DNA of 33,157 nt from Halobacteriales archaeon QS_8_69_73 (GTDB lineage: Archaea > Halobacteriota > Halobacteria > Halobacteriales > Haloarculaceae), in the NCBI GenBank assembly GCA_003022945.1, contig PXRZ01000078.1, positions 1 to 33,157 on the forward strand. Direction: 5' to 3'. Under the pieces are notes generated by a model, which saw nothing but the letters and a program-made list of their open reading frames with translations, did no database searches and was not told the origin of the DNA. Both the position numbers and the translations under genes were made by a program. This document shows, piece by piece, positions 1 to 8,248 of this stretch; the stretch's first letter is position 1; the number at the start of each line of letters is the position of its first letter.

Positions 1-2110
1 CTGGGGCTGATCAGCCAGGACCAGTTCAACACCCGCGAGCTCCACGAGGTGTACGAGATGTGTCTCAACATCGACGAGACCCTCGCGGAGGCGCTGGACA
101 CCTGGGAGACGGTCGGCCAGGCCCGCACGGAGCTGGTCGGTGACCAGCAGTTCGACCCGCTGCTGTTCGGCGTCGTCCCCGAGAGTGCCTTCGACTACGC
201 GACCATCTACGACACCATCGGCTACACCGTCTCCGGCGCGTTCCTCGACTGGATGGCCCACCCCGAGCCGGTCGGGCTGGACATGACGACGCTGGACTTC
301 GAGATGTCGTTCAACCACATCACCGGCGGGAACGTCTACAACCCCGAGCTGTTCGAGCGGGAGGTGACGGGCTACCGGGCGACCATCCGGACCATCGTCG
401 ACTTCGCGGTCAACAACACCGAGACGCCGAACACCTCGGAGAACTTCTTTACCAGCACCGAGGCCGGCGGCGACTCCGTCGCCTACGTTACGACGGGCGC
501 GGTCGGCAGCGGCGACGACGCCCTGCGACGGACCGACGACCAGCTCGACCTCGACGACGGAACGGAGTTCTACGAGACCGAAGAGTCGATGGAGTTGACC
601 GCCGAGGAGACGGCGTACAGCTTCGACGTCGAGCGGACCGACCTCCACAGCATGGGCATCCACCTCCACGGCCAGGGGGTCCTCGCCGACCTCGAGCTCG
701 TCTCGCCGGACGGCGAGGTCGTCCGCTCCTTCGAGGGCGTCACCGAGGAGCGCGTCGGCGGCAAGTGCTGCGGGCTGCCGGAGTTCACCGTCTCCGAGCC
801 CCAGCCCGGCACCTGGACGCTCCGGGCGGACAGCTACGACGACGCAAGCCAGGTCGTCGAGATGCAGCGGTGGACGCTGGCCGCCCAGGGCAGCCCCGAT
901 CCGACGCAGGCCTGGGGCGGCGAGGGCTACGAGCAGGCCGGCTACGACGTGACGCCGTTCGAGTTCTTCCGGGACTACGAGAGCGCCGAGAAGCGCGGCA
1001 ACCTGCGGAACTTCATCGAGAACGGCAGCGTCGACGCCGTCACCGTCGACGACGTGAAGGCCGGCGCTCTCTCCAACTACGAGCACGCCGTCCTCGTCCA
1101 CGACTACGTCTCGCCGACCGAACGCATCTCGGAGGGCGTCACCGACAACCAGAAGGCCGGCGTCACCGGCGGCGTCACCGACGCCGGGTACGTCGGCGCG
1201 CTCGACGACTTCGTCGACGCGGGCGGTAACCTCGTCGTCACCGACACGGGAACGTACGTCCTCTCGGAGATGGACAACGACCTGGTCGACGGGTCGGCCA
1301 TCAGCCGCGAGGACGACATCGAGCGGCAGACCCTCGACGTGGCGCGGTTCACGTCGAAGAACCTCGATCACCCGCTGTTCGACGACAGCGTCCGAGAGAT
1401 CCAAAACCAGCTGTGGAAGGTCCAGCCGCTCGGCTACCAGGTCGACGGCTCGGCGCCGATGGACCTCCTCGACGAGAGCGCCCTCGCGGCGGCGTCCGGC
1501 GACAGCGCCGCCTCCGTCGCCGCCCGGACGGACGGTCGGGTGGCGGCCGCGTCGGTCACGCCCGACGGGACGACCGACACCGGAATCCACTACATCTCCT
1601 CGCTGCTGCCGCCGGCGACGCAGGCCAACCTCCACCCGTTCGGCCTGCAGAACTACACCGTCACGTTCCTGGGCAACATCATGCTCACGTCGGCGCTGGG
1701 GTTCACGCAGGTCCGCGACACCGGCGAGACGACCCACGGTGTTCACCGGCGGCCAGACCAACCGCGTCGAGATCACCGTCTCGGAACTCGGCGGCGACGT
1801 CGAGTCCGACGACGAGGTCGCCATCACCGACGAGATACCGGACGGCTGGAGCGTCGAAGAAAAGTACGGCGACGCCGAAAGCGTCGACGGCACCACGGTC
1901 GACCTCGGCACCGTCACGCCGAGCGAGGTCGACGGCGACGGCACAGTCACCCGCCAGTACTTCGCCGATGCCCCCGAGGGCGCCGGCGAGTCCGGCGATT
2001 ACACCTTCGGGCCGGCGGAGGCGAGCGTCACCATCGACGGCGAGGCGCTGACCGCCGAGGTCGCCGGCACTGAGACGGTCTACGTCGTCGGCGCCAGCAC
2101 CGAACTGTAA
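1..2110 (+). pseudogene. M14 zinc carboxypeptidase, C-terminal part, frameshifted
   Basis: This is the 3' portion of a secreted zinc carboxypeptidase; the reading frame is already open at base 1, so the N-terminus and most zinc ligands lie outside the window. The end of the M14 catalytic fold is visible: YDTIGYTVSG, then FEMSFNH (Glu is the likely general acid) and a GGNVYNPELF segment. A beta-rich region follows, with PDGEVVRSF and PGTWTLRADSY resembling pre-peptidase/P-type accessory domains, then a ThuA-like stretch. The frame changes near 1738-1742: frame 1 reads up to ETTHG and frame 2 continues with FTGGQTNRVEI to the TAA at 2108-2110. This equals one extra base or two missing bases. 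The tail resembles the end of the Tat-secreted protein at 30945-31778. M14 assignment is from family memory of the C-terminal half only. The shift may be a sequencing error. Confidence 0.7.
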
Positions 2111-2128
2111 ACGACTGCGGTCCGCATC

Positions 2129-2134
2129 TTTTTT
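2129..2134 (+). terminator. oligo-T terminator after the carboxypeptidase
   Basis: Six consecutive T residues lie 19 nt after the TAA of the carboxypeptidase, in otherwise GC-rich DNA. Archaeal RNA polymerase terminates at such T runs. The same tract is about 27 nt before the next ATG, so it could also serve as an AT-rich promoter element for the epimerase gene. Confidence 0.4.
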
Positions 2135-2158
2135 CGCCGCACCGTTCCACCGACGGAT

Positions 2159-3154
2159 ATGTCCGATCACGTCTTCGTCGTCGGCGGCACGCGGTTCATC
2201 GGCCGTCACACGGTCGCGGAGTTCCGCGAGGCCGGCTACGACGTGACGATCTTCAACCGCGGCACCCACGACGACCCCTTCGCAGACGACGACGGCGTCG
2301 ACCGTCTTGAGGGCGACCGGACCGTCGAGGCGGACCTCCGGCGGGCGGCGCTGGACGTCGACCCCGACGTCGTCGTCGATTGCGTGGCCTACAAGCCCCG
2401 AGACGTCCACACCGCGACGGATATCTTCGCCGACGTCGACGCCTACGTGTACATCTCTTCGGGGGCGGCCTACGGCGCCGAGCGGATTCCCAAACGGGAG
2501 GACGAGACGCCGCTGTGTGACTGCTCGGCCGAGCAGGCCGTCGACGACTCCCCGGAGACGTACGGTCCGCGGAAGGCCGAGGGTGACCGGGCGGTGTTCG
2601 CCGCCGCCGACCGCGGCGTGAACGCGATGTCGGTCCGGCCGCCGGTCGTCTACGGGCCGCACGACTACACCGAGCGATTCGACTACTGGATCGACCGGGT
2701 CGAGGGCAACGACCGCGTCGTCGTTCCGGGCGACGGGACGAACCTCTGGCACCTCGTCTACGTCGAAGACGTCGCCACGGCCGTCCGGACGGTCGCCGAG
2801 GCGGGCCGACCGGGCGAGGCGTACAACGTCGGCGACGGCCACGCGCCGACGCTCGGCGAGTGGGTCGAACTGCTGGCCGACGCCTGCGGGACGACCGTCG
2901 AGTCGGTGTTCGCCAGCGAGCGGGAGCTGGGCGCCGTCGGCTGCTCCGCCGGGGAGTTCCCGCTGTACCGGGACCCGCCGCACCTGCTGTCGACGGCGAA
3001 GCTGCGGGCGCTGGGATGGGAGCCGACGGACCACGGGACGGCACTGTCGGCGACGGTGGCCGACCACCGCCGCTCCGACCGGACCGGCCGCGAGAACGGC
3101 CCCGACCGCGAGACCGAGCGGCGGCTGCTCGACGTCCTCGACACCGTCGAGTAA
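2159..3154 (+). CDS. NAD-dependent epimerase/dehydratase (extended SDR)
   Basis: A cytoplasmic sugar-nucleotide-type epimerase or reductase of 331 aa, a normal length for atypical or extended short-chain dehydrogenases. The N-terminus VFVVGGTRFIGRHTVAEF carries the glycine-rich NAD(P)-binding motif of a Rossmann fold (GGTRFIG). The active-site region is degenerate: Ser-Ser in YISSGAAYG, and ETYGPRKAEGD supplies the YxxxK pair. PPVVYGPHDYTERFDYW and the later LVYVEDVA and AYNVGDG are typical of this family, which in archaea and plants includes chloroplast-stem-loop-binding-like proteins. The ATG at 2159 directly starts the Rossmann strand, so the start is secure. The substrate cannot be predicted. 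The gene is complete and shows no damage, in contrast to its left neighbour. Confidence 0.85.
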   Translation: MSDHVFVVGGTRFIGRHTVAEFREAGYDVTIFNRGTHDDPFADDDGVDRLEGDRTVEADLRRAALDVDPDVVVDCVAYKPRDVHTATDIFADVDAYVYISSGAAYGAERIPKREDETPLCDCSAEQAVDDSPETYGPRKAEGDRAVFAAADRGVNAMSVRPPVVYGPHDYTERFDYWIDRVEGNDRVVVPGDGTNLWHLVYVEDVATAVRTVAEAGRPGEAYNVGDGHAPTLGEWVELLADACGTTVESVFASERELGAVGCSAGEFPLYRDPPHLLSTAKLRALGWEPTDHGTALSATVADHRRSDRTGRENGPDRETERRLLDVLDTVE

Positions 3155-3230
3155 CGTCGGCCGAGGGACGTGCCGAACTGGGAAAAACCCCCGTTCGACG
3201 TCCGTCGGCGGTCGACGGCTCGTATCTCGG

Positions 3231-3746
3231 TCAGATTTCCCGGCCGGGGGTGTTCTGCCCGTAGACCCGCTCGGCGAACAGCAGTGCCACGAGACCGAAG
3301 ATGATCATCGCGTAGGAGACGGCCGCGTAGAGGGCATCGAGTTCGGTCGAGTACTCGCTGGTTCGGAAGATGATGGCCTTCCGGACCATCGCGATGACGC
3401 CGGTGTAGATGATGAGCCGGACGATGCGGCGCGTCTCGCTTTCCCTGACGTACGCCAGCACGGTCTGGTAGACCTCGATGATGATGAGCAACAGGAGCCC
3501 GGTGTCGATGAACCCGACGACGGTGTTCGGGTCCGTTATCGCCCCGCTTCGAATGGCGAGGGCGATCTGGAGCGACAGGTCGATAACGCCGATGGCAAAC
3601 AGCAGCGCGAACACCGAGGCCGCGGCCAGCTCGACCCCGTGGACGAACCGGTCGGCGAGTCTGGAGTAACGCTCGACGAGCGTCGACGACGAGTCGTTCC
3701 CGGTCGTTGGGGATGCCGGTGGGGTGGTCGAACGGTCTTCGCTCAT
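3231..3746 (-). CDS. PsiE-like phosphate-starvation-inducible membrane protein
   Basis: A 171-aa integral membrane protein with a Ser/Thr-rich N-terminus of about 35 residues, followed by four hydrophobic segments (about residues 37-62, 75-93, 105-120 with interspersed charges, and 138-157). The order and the motifs LLLLIIIEVYQTVLAYV and RLIIYTGVIAMVRKAIIF are typical of the PsiE family, which in enterobacteria is induced by phosphate starvation; the molecular role is unknown. It converges with the epimerase gene, with 76 nt between stops. Its own upstream region, on the opposite strand of the repeat-rich gap, has a strong TATA box and a palindrome (see 3803-3858). Complete, with an ATG start at 3746. 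Confidence 0.75.
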   Translation of the reverse strand: MSEDRSTTPPASPTTGNDSSSTLVERYSRLADRFVHGVELAAASVFALLFAIGVIDLSLQIALAIRSGAITDPNTVVGFIDTGLLLLIIIEVYQTVLAYVRESETRRIVRLIIYTGVIAMVRKAIIFRTSEYSTELDALYAAVSYAMIIFGLVALLFAERVYGQNTPGREI

Positions 3747-3802
3747 CGGTTCGACGGAGCCCGGCCGAGGTCCGCGTGTCTGGCCGTCGCTGGTCGGAGA
3801 CG

Positions 3803-3858
3803 AACGTAATAACGTTGCATTACTCTACGACGGATTACATATCCGAATAGTATAAACC
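3803..3858 (-). promoter_or_regulatory. promoter and candidate operator of the PsiE-like gene
   Basis: Reading on the minus strand, TTTATA (complement of 3851-3856) is a good haloarchaeal TATA box. About 25 nt further down it would place the transcript start near 3828, leaving a leader of roughly 80 nt. In that leader lies AACGT-AATA-ACGTT (3803-3816), an inverted repeat with perfect 5-nt arms, overlapping a second pair GTAAT-N8-ATTAC (3806-3823). A repressor bound just downstream of the start site is plausible but unproven. Confidence 0.4.
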
Positions 3859-4243
3859 TCGGGATACGGGCATCCCCGCGACGCCGTGCGGCTCGGTTAC
3901 GAGGAGGTAGGTGCTTCGACGGCGATGACGGCGTTTTCGACCGCTCCCTCCCGCTTTCGTTCGCACCGCGGCTCCCTGCGGTCACCGGCAGAGCGACGCT
4001 CTGCCGAGCCCTCGCTTCACTCGCGTGTCGTCGCTCCGCCTCGAGGTTTCCTTCCCTCCACTCGTCCGGCCTCGCTGCGCTCGCGTGTCGTCGCTCTCCG
4101 TGTCGCTCCTCCCGCTCGCTTCTTGACGAGGCCTCCTTCGCTCCACTCGTTCGGCCTCGCCCCGCGAGCGGTCGGCCCCATCCGAGGTCCCGCCCGGCGC
4201 CGGCCGACTGGCCGGCTCTCGCTCGAACAGGGCCGCCGCAGGC
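3859..4243. repeat. repeat- and hairpin-rich intergenic patch
   Basis: I find no credible gene in this stretch; the long open frames here are low-complexity Arg/Ser/Pro-rich products of GC bias. It holds a perfect 10-bp hairpin (CGGCAGAGCG-A-CGCTCTGCCG, 3986-4006) and an imperfect CCGC/GCGG hairpin just before it. It also has two copies of CTCGCGTGTCGTCGCTC about 60 nt apart (near 4020 and 4079) and two near-copies of CTCCACTCGTCCGGCCTCGC (near 4056 and 4141). Pyrimidine-rich direct repeats of the 'cttcgctcactcg' kind are common between haloarchaeal genes. The function is unknown. Confidence 0.5.
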
Positions 4244-4244
4244 C

Positions 4245-4254
4245 AAACGTTTAG
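4245..4254 (+). promoter_or_regulatory. putative egsA promoter
   Basis: AAACGTTTAG sits 24-33 nt before the egsA ATG and is the only AT-rich stretch nearby. The spacing fits a TATA box for a leaderless transcript. The core AAACGTTT is itself palindromic. Confidence 0.35.
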
Positions 4255-4277
4255 TCGTCCCCTCGCACAGAGCAGCT

Positions 4278-5202
4278 ATGTTCGGGAAGTCGAAGTGGAT
4301 CCGCCTGCCCCGGAGCGTCGTGCTGGGGCACGGCGTCCTCGACCGGACCGTCGAGGCCGTCGACGAGCTGTATCTCGACGGGCGGCCGCTCATCGTCACC
4401 AGCCCGACGCCGCGGAAGCTGGCCGGCGATCGGCTGGTGGCGGCCTTCGAGGCAGCGGGCGCCGACCCCGCGGTCGTCACCGTCGAGACGGCGACGTTCG
4501 GCGCCGTCGAGGAGGTGCTGGAGACGGCCGCGTCGGTCGACGCCGGCTTCCTCATCGGACTCGGCGGCGGCAAGCCGATCGACATCGCGAAAATGGCCGC
4601 CGACGAGCGCGACTGCGGCTTCGTCTCCGTGCCGACCGCCGCCAGCCACGACGGCATCGTTTCCGGCCGCGGCTCCGTCCCCGACGGCGACACCCGCCAC
4701 TCCGTCGCCGCGGACCCGCCGCTCGCCGTCGTCGCCGACACCGAGCTCATCGCCGCGGCGCCCTGGCGGCTGACGACGGCCGGCTGTGCCGACATCGTCT
4801 CCAACTACACCGCCGTCAAGGACTGGCAGCTGGCCCACCGGCTGAAGAACGTCCGGTACAGCGAGTACGCCGGCGCGCTGTCGCAGATGACCGCCGAGCT
4901 GCTGGTCGACCGCGGACCGAATCGCACCCGGCGAGGCGCTGCACGGCCACCAAGTCGGCGTCGCCGCGGTCGTCACCGAGTACCTCCACACCGGCGAGAG
5001 CGGCGACTGGCGGCGTATCCGGGACGCGCTGGCCGACATCGGCGCCCCGACGACCGCCGCCGAACTCGGGGTCGACGGCGAGCGGTTCGTCGAAGCGATG
5101 ACCTCCGCCCACGAGATCCGGGACCGCTACACCATCCTCGGCGACGGCATCGACGAGTCGGCGGCCGTCGAGGCGGCGACCGTCACCGGCGTCCTCGAGT
5201 GA
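4278..5202 (+). pseudogene. egsA: sn-glycerol-1-phosphate dehydrogenase with internal deletion and frameshift
   Basis: G1P dehydrogenase reduces dihydroxyacetone phosphate with NAD(P)H and makes the stereospecific glycerol backbone of archaeal lipids. Frame 3 encodes the N-terminal Rossmann half: GLGGGKPIDIAK for nucleotide binding and AASHDGI, whose Asp (about residue 125) is a zinc ligand. Near 4908-4925 the homology jumps: the ELLVD segment is joined to (D)RIAPGEALHGHQVGVA in frame 1, which then runs to the TGA at 5200-5202. The joined protein would be about 307 aa against about 350 in the family, so about 40 codons are absent and the frame changes. The lost part should contain the family's VVKALVSSG and SGSEH segments, the latter holding a zinc-binding His; the second His (ALHGH) is present. 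As written, the enzyme would not work. Essentiality makes assembly error or a second copy likely. Confidence 0.8.
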
Positions 5203-5246
5203 CCCGCTCCGTCAGGTCGAAAAGGGCGGCCGCCCTCTCCGCCTGC

Positions 5247-5930
5247 ATGGGAACGGCGCTGGACTCCCGCGAGGCACAGGCCGCCGAGGTGCTGGACCGG
5301 CTGTACGAGACGTACCCCGAACCGGAGATATCGCTGCGCTTCGACTCGCGGCTGGAACTGCTGATCGCCGTCGTACTGTCGGCGCAGTGCACCGACGAGC
5401 GGGTCAACTCCGTGACGGCCGACCTCTTCGAGAAGTACGACGGCGCCGAGGCGTACGCCGCCGCCGACCAGGAGGAGCTGGCCGGCGACATCGACTCCAT
5501 CACCTATTACAACAACAAGGCGAGCTACATCAGGTCGGCCTGCGAGGACATCCTCGAGGAGCACGACGGCGCGGTGCCGGACACGATGTCCGAACTGACG
5601 GGCCTGGCGGGCGTCGGCCGCAAGACCGCCAACGTCGTCCTCCAGCACGGCCACGAGGTCGTCGAAGGGGTCGTCGTCGACACGCACGTCCGGCGCATCT
5701 CCCGCCGGCTCGGGCTGACCGGCGCCGAACGGCCGGAGAACATCGAGCCGGAGCTGATGGAGCTCGTTCCCCGCGAGGACTGGAAGGAGCTGACCCACCT
5801 GTTCATCAGCCACGGTCGGGCGACCTGTACGGCCCGGAACCCCGACTGCGGGGACTGCGTTCTGGAGGACGTCTGTCCGTCCTCGAAGTTGGACGGCGGC
5901 GTCGACCTGGCGGACGGCGGCGAGTGGTGA
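5247..5930 (+). CDS. nth: endonuclease III (DNA glycosylase/AP lyase)
   Basis: A base-excision-repair enzyme that removes oxidised pyrimidines and cleaves the AP site. The 227-aa protein is complete. A helix-hairpin-helix LAGVGRKTANVVL (about residues 117-129) carries the catalytic Lys, and VVVDTHVRRISRRLG has the catalytic Asp. The C-terminal 4Fe-4S loop has the exact spacing C-x6-C-x2-C-x5-C (CTARNPDCGDCVLEDVC). The ATG at 5247 is chosen because it precedes the conserved EVLDRLYETYP; although the frame is open further upstream, that upstream part belongs to the shifted egsA gene and is not a fusion. It follows the egsA stop by 44 nt on the same strand, with a 12-nt palindrome GGGCGGCCGCCC at 5224-5235 between them. 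Confidence 0.93.
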   Translation: MGTALDSREAQAAEVLDRLYETYPEPEISLRFDSRLELLIAVVLSAQCTDERVNSVTADLFEKYDGAEAYAAADQEELAGDIDSITYYNNKASYIRSACEDILEEHDGAVPDTMSELTGLAGVGRKTANVVLQHGHEVVEGVVVDTHVRRISRRLGLTGAERPENIEPELMELVPREDWKELTHLFISHGRATCTARNPDCGDCVLEDVCPSSKLDGGVDLADGGEW

Positions 5931-5940
5931 CCGTCGACCG

Positions 5941-6414
5941 TTACCGGAGCAGCAGCGTTCCGACGGCGACGACGGTCAGCGGCGTCAGCGACAGCGCGAC
6001 GGCGTCGACGGTCGGCGACCGCGGCGCGAGGAACTCTCCCTGCCGGCGGGCGAACCGCGGGCGGGCGGCGATGGCGAGGTCGCCGCTGGAGAGCGACCCC
6101 CAGAACGACAGCGCCAGCAGGACCGGAACGACGAGCGGCGACTCCGGCGGGAGAACGGCGCCGACGGCCCACGCCGCCGCCAGCGCCAGCGCCAGCGGGG
6201 CCACGGCGACGGTCCGGATGACCGGCGTCGGAGTGTCGGCGTCGAGCGTCGCGTTCACCTTGGCCAGCGGCGCCGGGTCGCCGTCCCACGACGGGAGCAG
6301 GGTCACCTCCGTCTCGAGTCGGAACAGCCGCGCGAGCAGAGCGTGACCGAGTTCGTGCGGCAGGACGAGCGCCGCGATTGCCGACCGGACCGCCCGCTCG
6401 CGCGTGCCGACCAT
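5941..6414 (-). CDS. membrane protein with HELGH motif (M50-like)
   Basis: A 157-aa membrane protein starting MVGTRERAVRSAI. An HELGHALLARLF motif lies at about residues 20-31; HExxH in a hydrophobic helix is the zinc-binding signature of site-2-protease-like metalloproteases. Further hydrophobic segments are near residues 70-92, 95-108 and 135-155. The second M50 signature (a later Asp ligand) is not obvious, so it may be a degenerate or non-peptidase member. An upstream GTG at 6475-6477 would extend it by 21 Arg-rich residues and overlap the next gene's stop; I prefer the ATG at 6412-6414 because the added residues look like out-of-frame noise. It converges with nth, with stops only 10 nt apart. 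Confidence 0.65.
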   Translation of the reverse strand: MVGTRERAVRSAIAALVLPHELGHALLARLFRLETEVTLLPSWDGDPAPLAKVNATLDADTPTPVIRTVAVAPLALALAAAWAVGAVLPPESPLVVPVLLALSFWGSLSSGDLAIAARPRFARRQGEFLAPRSPTVDAVALSLTPLTVVAVGTLLLR

Positions 6415-6469
6415 ACCGTCATCTGCGGCCCGAACGGCTTCGACCGCTCGCCGCAGACGCCGGCGTCGG

Positions 6470-6652
6470 TCACCCACCGGGCGTCAGTTCCTCGAGTGTC
6501 ACGGCGGCGGCGCCGGCGGCGAGGGCCGCGACCGACCGGCGGACCGCCGTACGAGGCTCCCGTTCGCGGACGGCGACGACCGCCGCCGTGGCGAGGCCGC
6601 CGGCACAGGCGCCGGCGAGATACGCGGCCGAGCGGAGTGGGTGCAGCGACAT
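6470..6652 (-). CDS. small membrane protein, 60 aa, unknown
   Basis: A short reading frame starting MSLHPLRSAAYLAG with two hydrophobic stretches (about residues 8-25 and 40-52) separated by a charged loop REREPRTAVRRS. It ends ELTPGG. It lies between the HELGH protein and the next membrane-protein gene on the same strand, with 47 nt upstream to that gene's stop and a short distance downstream, so the three may be co-transcribed. I do not recognise a family. Support comes from position, hydrophobic pattern and Ala-rich haloarchaeal composition only. Confidence 0.5.
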   Translation of the reverse strand: MSLHPLRSAAYLAGACAGGLATAAVVAVREREPRTAVRRSVAALAAGAAAVTLEELTPGG

Positions 6653-6699
6653 AGACGGCCGTTCGATGCCCGGACGGATACCGCCGTCGACCGGGGCGT

Positions 6700-7123
6700 T
6701 TAGAGGTACCGTAGGATGTACCGGCTCGCGCCGGTGAGAAAGGCGATCGTCCAGCAGCCGACGTAGCCGAAGACGCCGACGCGGAGCCGGCGGCGCCAGA
6801 ACTGCATGTCGTCGCCGCCGATCTCCTCCAGCAGCACCTCCTCGTCGTACTCGCTGTAGAGGTCGTGTTCGTACTTCGCTCGGAAGATGCGGACGATACC
6901 GGTGAAGCCGAACCCGAGGAAGGCGTACGCCTGCAGGCCGAAGAAGGCGTGGACGGCGGCGAATCCGCCGAGCTGGTCGGACGATGAATCGCAGGTGGTA
7001 GGTGAGGACGCCCCAGGTCACCCGCTCGGCGTCGATCATGATCCAGGCGCCGTACAGAAAGCAGGGGAAGCTGGCGGCCACGGCCACCAGTACGACGGTT
7101 GCGACCTGCGCGTCGGAGACCAT
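6700..7123 (-). pseudogene. membrane protein of the respiratory neighbourhood, internally deleted
   Basis: The first frame, MVSDAQVATVVLVAVAASFPCFLYGAWIMIDAERVTWGVLTYHLRFIV, has one membrane helix and then breaks. From near 6985 toward lower coordinates another frame continues with DQLGGFAAVHAFFGLQAYAFLGFGFTGIVRIF, a charged loop, and GYVGCWTIAFLTGASRYILRYL to a TAA at 6700-6702. The family, which I recall as an uncharacterised haloarchaeal DUF (probably DUF7321) near cytochrome bc genes, normally has a further hydrophobic segment between HLRFI and DQLGGFAA. About 20 residues therefore seem to be missing as well as the frame. It is divergent from the gene at 7212, with 88 nt between starts. 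Function unknown; a small membrane partner of the respiratory chain is a guess from context. Confidence 0.6.
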
Positions 7124-7211
7124 CGCCGGACCGTACGGGGAGGCGCCGCTTCAGTGTGCCGTGTCCGCCCCGTTCAAAAGAGGTAAGCCGCCGACCGTCC
7201 TACGGCCGACG

Positions 7212-8177
7212 ATGGCCGACAGCCGCGGTCCCGAGGGCGACGCCGACCCGTCGGAGACGGCCGAGGCTGACTCCGACTATGGCTCTGACTCTGGCTCCGG
7301 CTCTGGCGCCGAGACCGGGACCGGGACCGGGACCGCCGCCGACGACGGTGACGGGGACGACGGCGAGAAGGAGCTGTCGACGGAGGAGCTACGTGCCCGC
7401 GTCGAGGAGCAGTACGACTTCGAGGAGTTCGGCGCCGCGGAGATGGCCGAGATGTCGGTCGAGGAGTGGGAGGCGGTGTTCGACCCCGACTCGTGGCTCA
7501 CCGGCGGTGGGCTGCTCGACCGCGTCGAGCGGGAGCTGCGGTCGAACGTCCGGCGGCGAGAGGTGTTCGCCGTCGTCGAGCGGGTCGGCGAGGGCGACGC
7601 CGACCGGGTGGTCGCCTACTCCGACGAGGGGTACGCGGTCGTCCGGCCGGACGGCACCGTCCGCGGAACCGGCACGATCCTCCGAGACATCGAGCCGATG
7701 GTCGCGCTCTGCTCGATGGAGTCCTACGACGTCCCGGAGGTCGGCGACGACGCCGGGCTCCCGCACCCCGACAGCGTCGAGTCGGGAAGCGGCGACTTCG
7801 GCAACCGGATGCTGCAGGTCGTCGCCGGCGCGACGGTGCTGTCGGGGGTCGGCTTCGTGTTGGTGTGGCTGGCGAGCGTCGTCGGCGCCGTCGACATCGG
7901 CTTCGCCGGCGCCATCGTCCTGACGCTCGGCTTTCTCTTCGTCGTGATGGGCGGATTCCTCTTTCTAACGGTCGCTAACGCCCGGCTGTCCGACCGGATG
8001 CGCGCCGAGCAGTACCGCGACCGGCTCCGGGCCGTCGGCGCCGGCAGCGACGACCGCCCCGACTTCCTGCCGGACGAGGCCTTCAAGGCCGGCGGCCGGC
8101 GCCTCGAAGAGGCCATGGAGCGGGTCCACCGCGAGGCGCTGGACGACGACGCCGACGAGCTTCCGAGCGACGGATGA
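7212..8177 (+). CDS. membrane-anchored acidic protein of the cytochrome bc cluster (DUF7319-like)
   Basis: A 321-aa protein. Residues 1-60 are very acidic and low-complexity, with Ser-Gly and Gly-Thr dipeptide runs (GSDSGSGSGAETGTGTGT). ELSTEELRARVEEQYDFEEFG begins a soluble domain (about 60-190), then two membrane helices follow (about 205-228, GATVLSGVGFVLVWLASVVG, and 232-255, GAIVLTLGFLFVVMGGFLFL) and a basic C-terminal tail. I recall this as a haloarchaeal family found immediately upstream of the halocyanin/Rieske/cytochrome b genes. The ATG at 7212 is preceded by TTCAAAAGAG about 35 nt upstream. Its stop is 71 nt before the halocyanin ATG. It may help assemble or tune the respiratory complex; there is no catalytic motif. 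Confidence 0.7.
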   Translation: MADSRGPEGDADPSETAEADSDYGSDSGSGSGAETGTGTGTAADDGDGDDGEKELSTEELRARVEEQYDFEEFGAAEMAEMSVEEWEAVFDPDSWLTGGGLLDRVERELRSNVRRREVFAVVERVGEGDADRVVAYSDEGYAVVRPDGTVRGTGTILRDIEPMVALCSMESYDVPEVGDDAGLPHPDSVESGSGDFGNRMLQVVAGATVLSGVGFVLVWLASVVGAVDIGFAGAIVLTLGFLFVVMGGFLFLTVANARLSDRMRAEQYRDRLRAVGAGSDDRPDFLPDEAFKAGGRRLEEAMERVHREALDDDADELPSDG

Positions 8178-8217
8178 CGGCGGCGACGGCGGCGTCCGCA
8201 CGACTGCCACCGCTGGG

Positions 8218-8223
8218 TTTAAA
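8218..8223 (+). promoter_or_regulatory. TATA box of the halocyanin-pet operon
   Basis: TTTAAA lies 26-31 nt before the halocyanin ATG at 8249 in an otherwise GC-rich gap. The spacing predicts transcription starting at or within a base or two of the ATG, giving a leaderless mRNA. Confidence 0.55.
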
Positions 8224-8248
8224 GCCCGACGGCTCCGACTTCCGCTGT

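Noticed and set aside
3743-4804. A long minus-strand open frame across the repeat-rich gap
   Set aside because: The product is low-complexity Arg/Ser/Ala without domain features and overlaps egsA antisense.
4278-5930. An apparent 550-residue fusion of G1P dehydrogenase and endonuclease III
   Set aside because: The dehydrogenase leaves this frame near 4915 and ends in another frame at 5202; nth has its own ATG at 5247. The shared frame is accidental.
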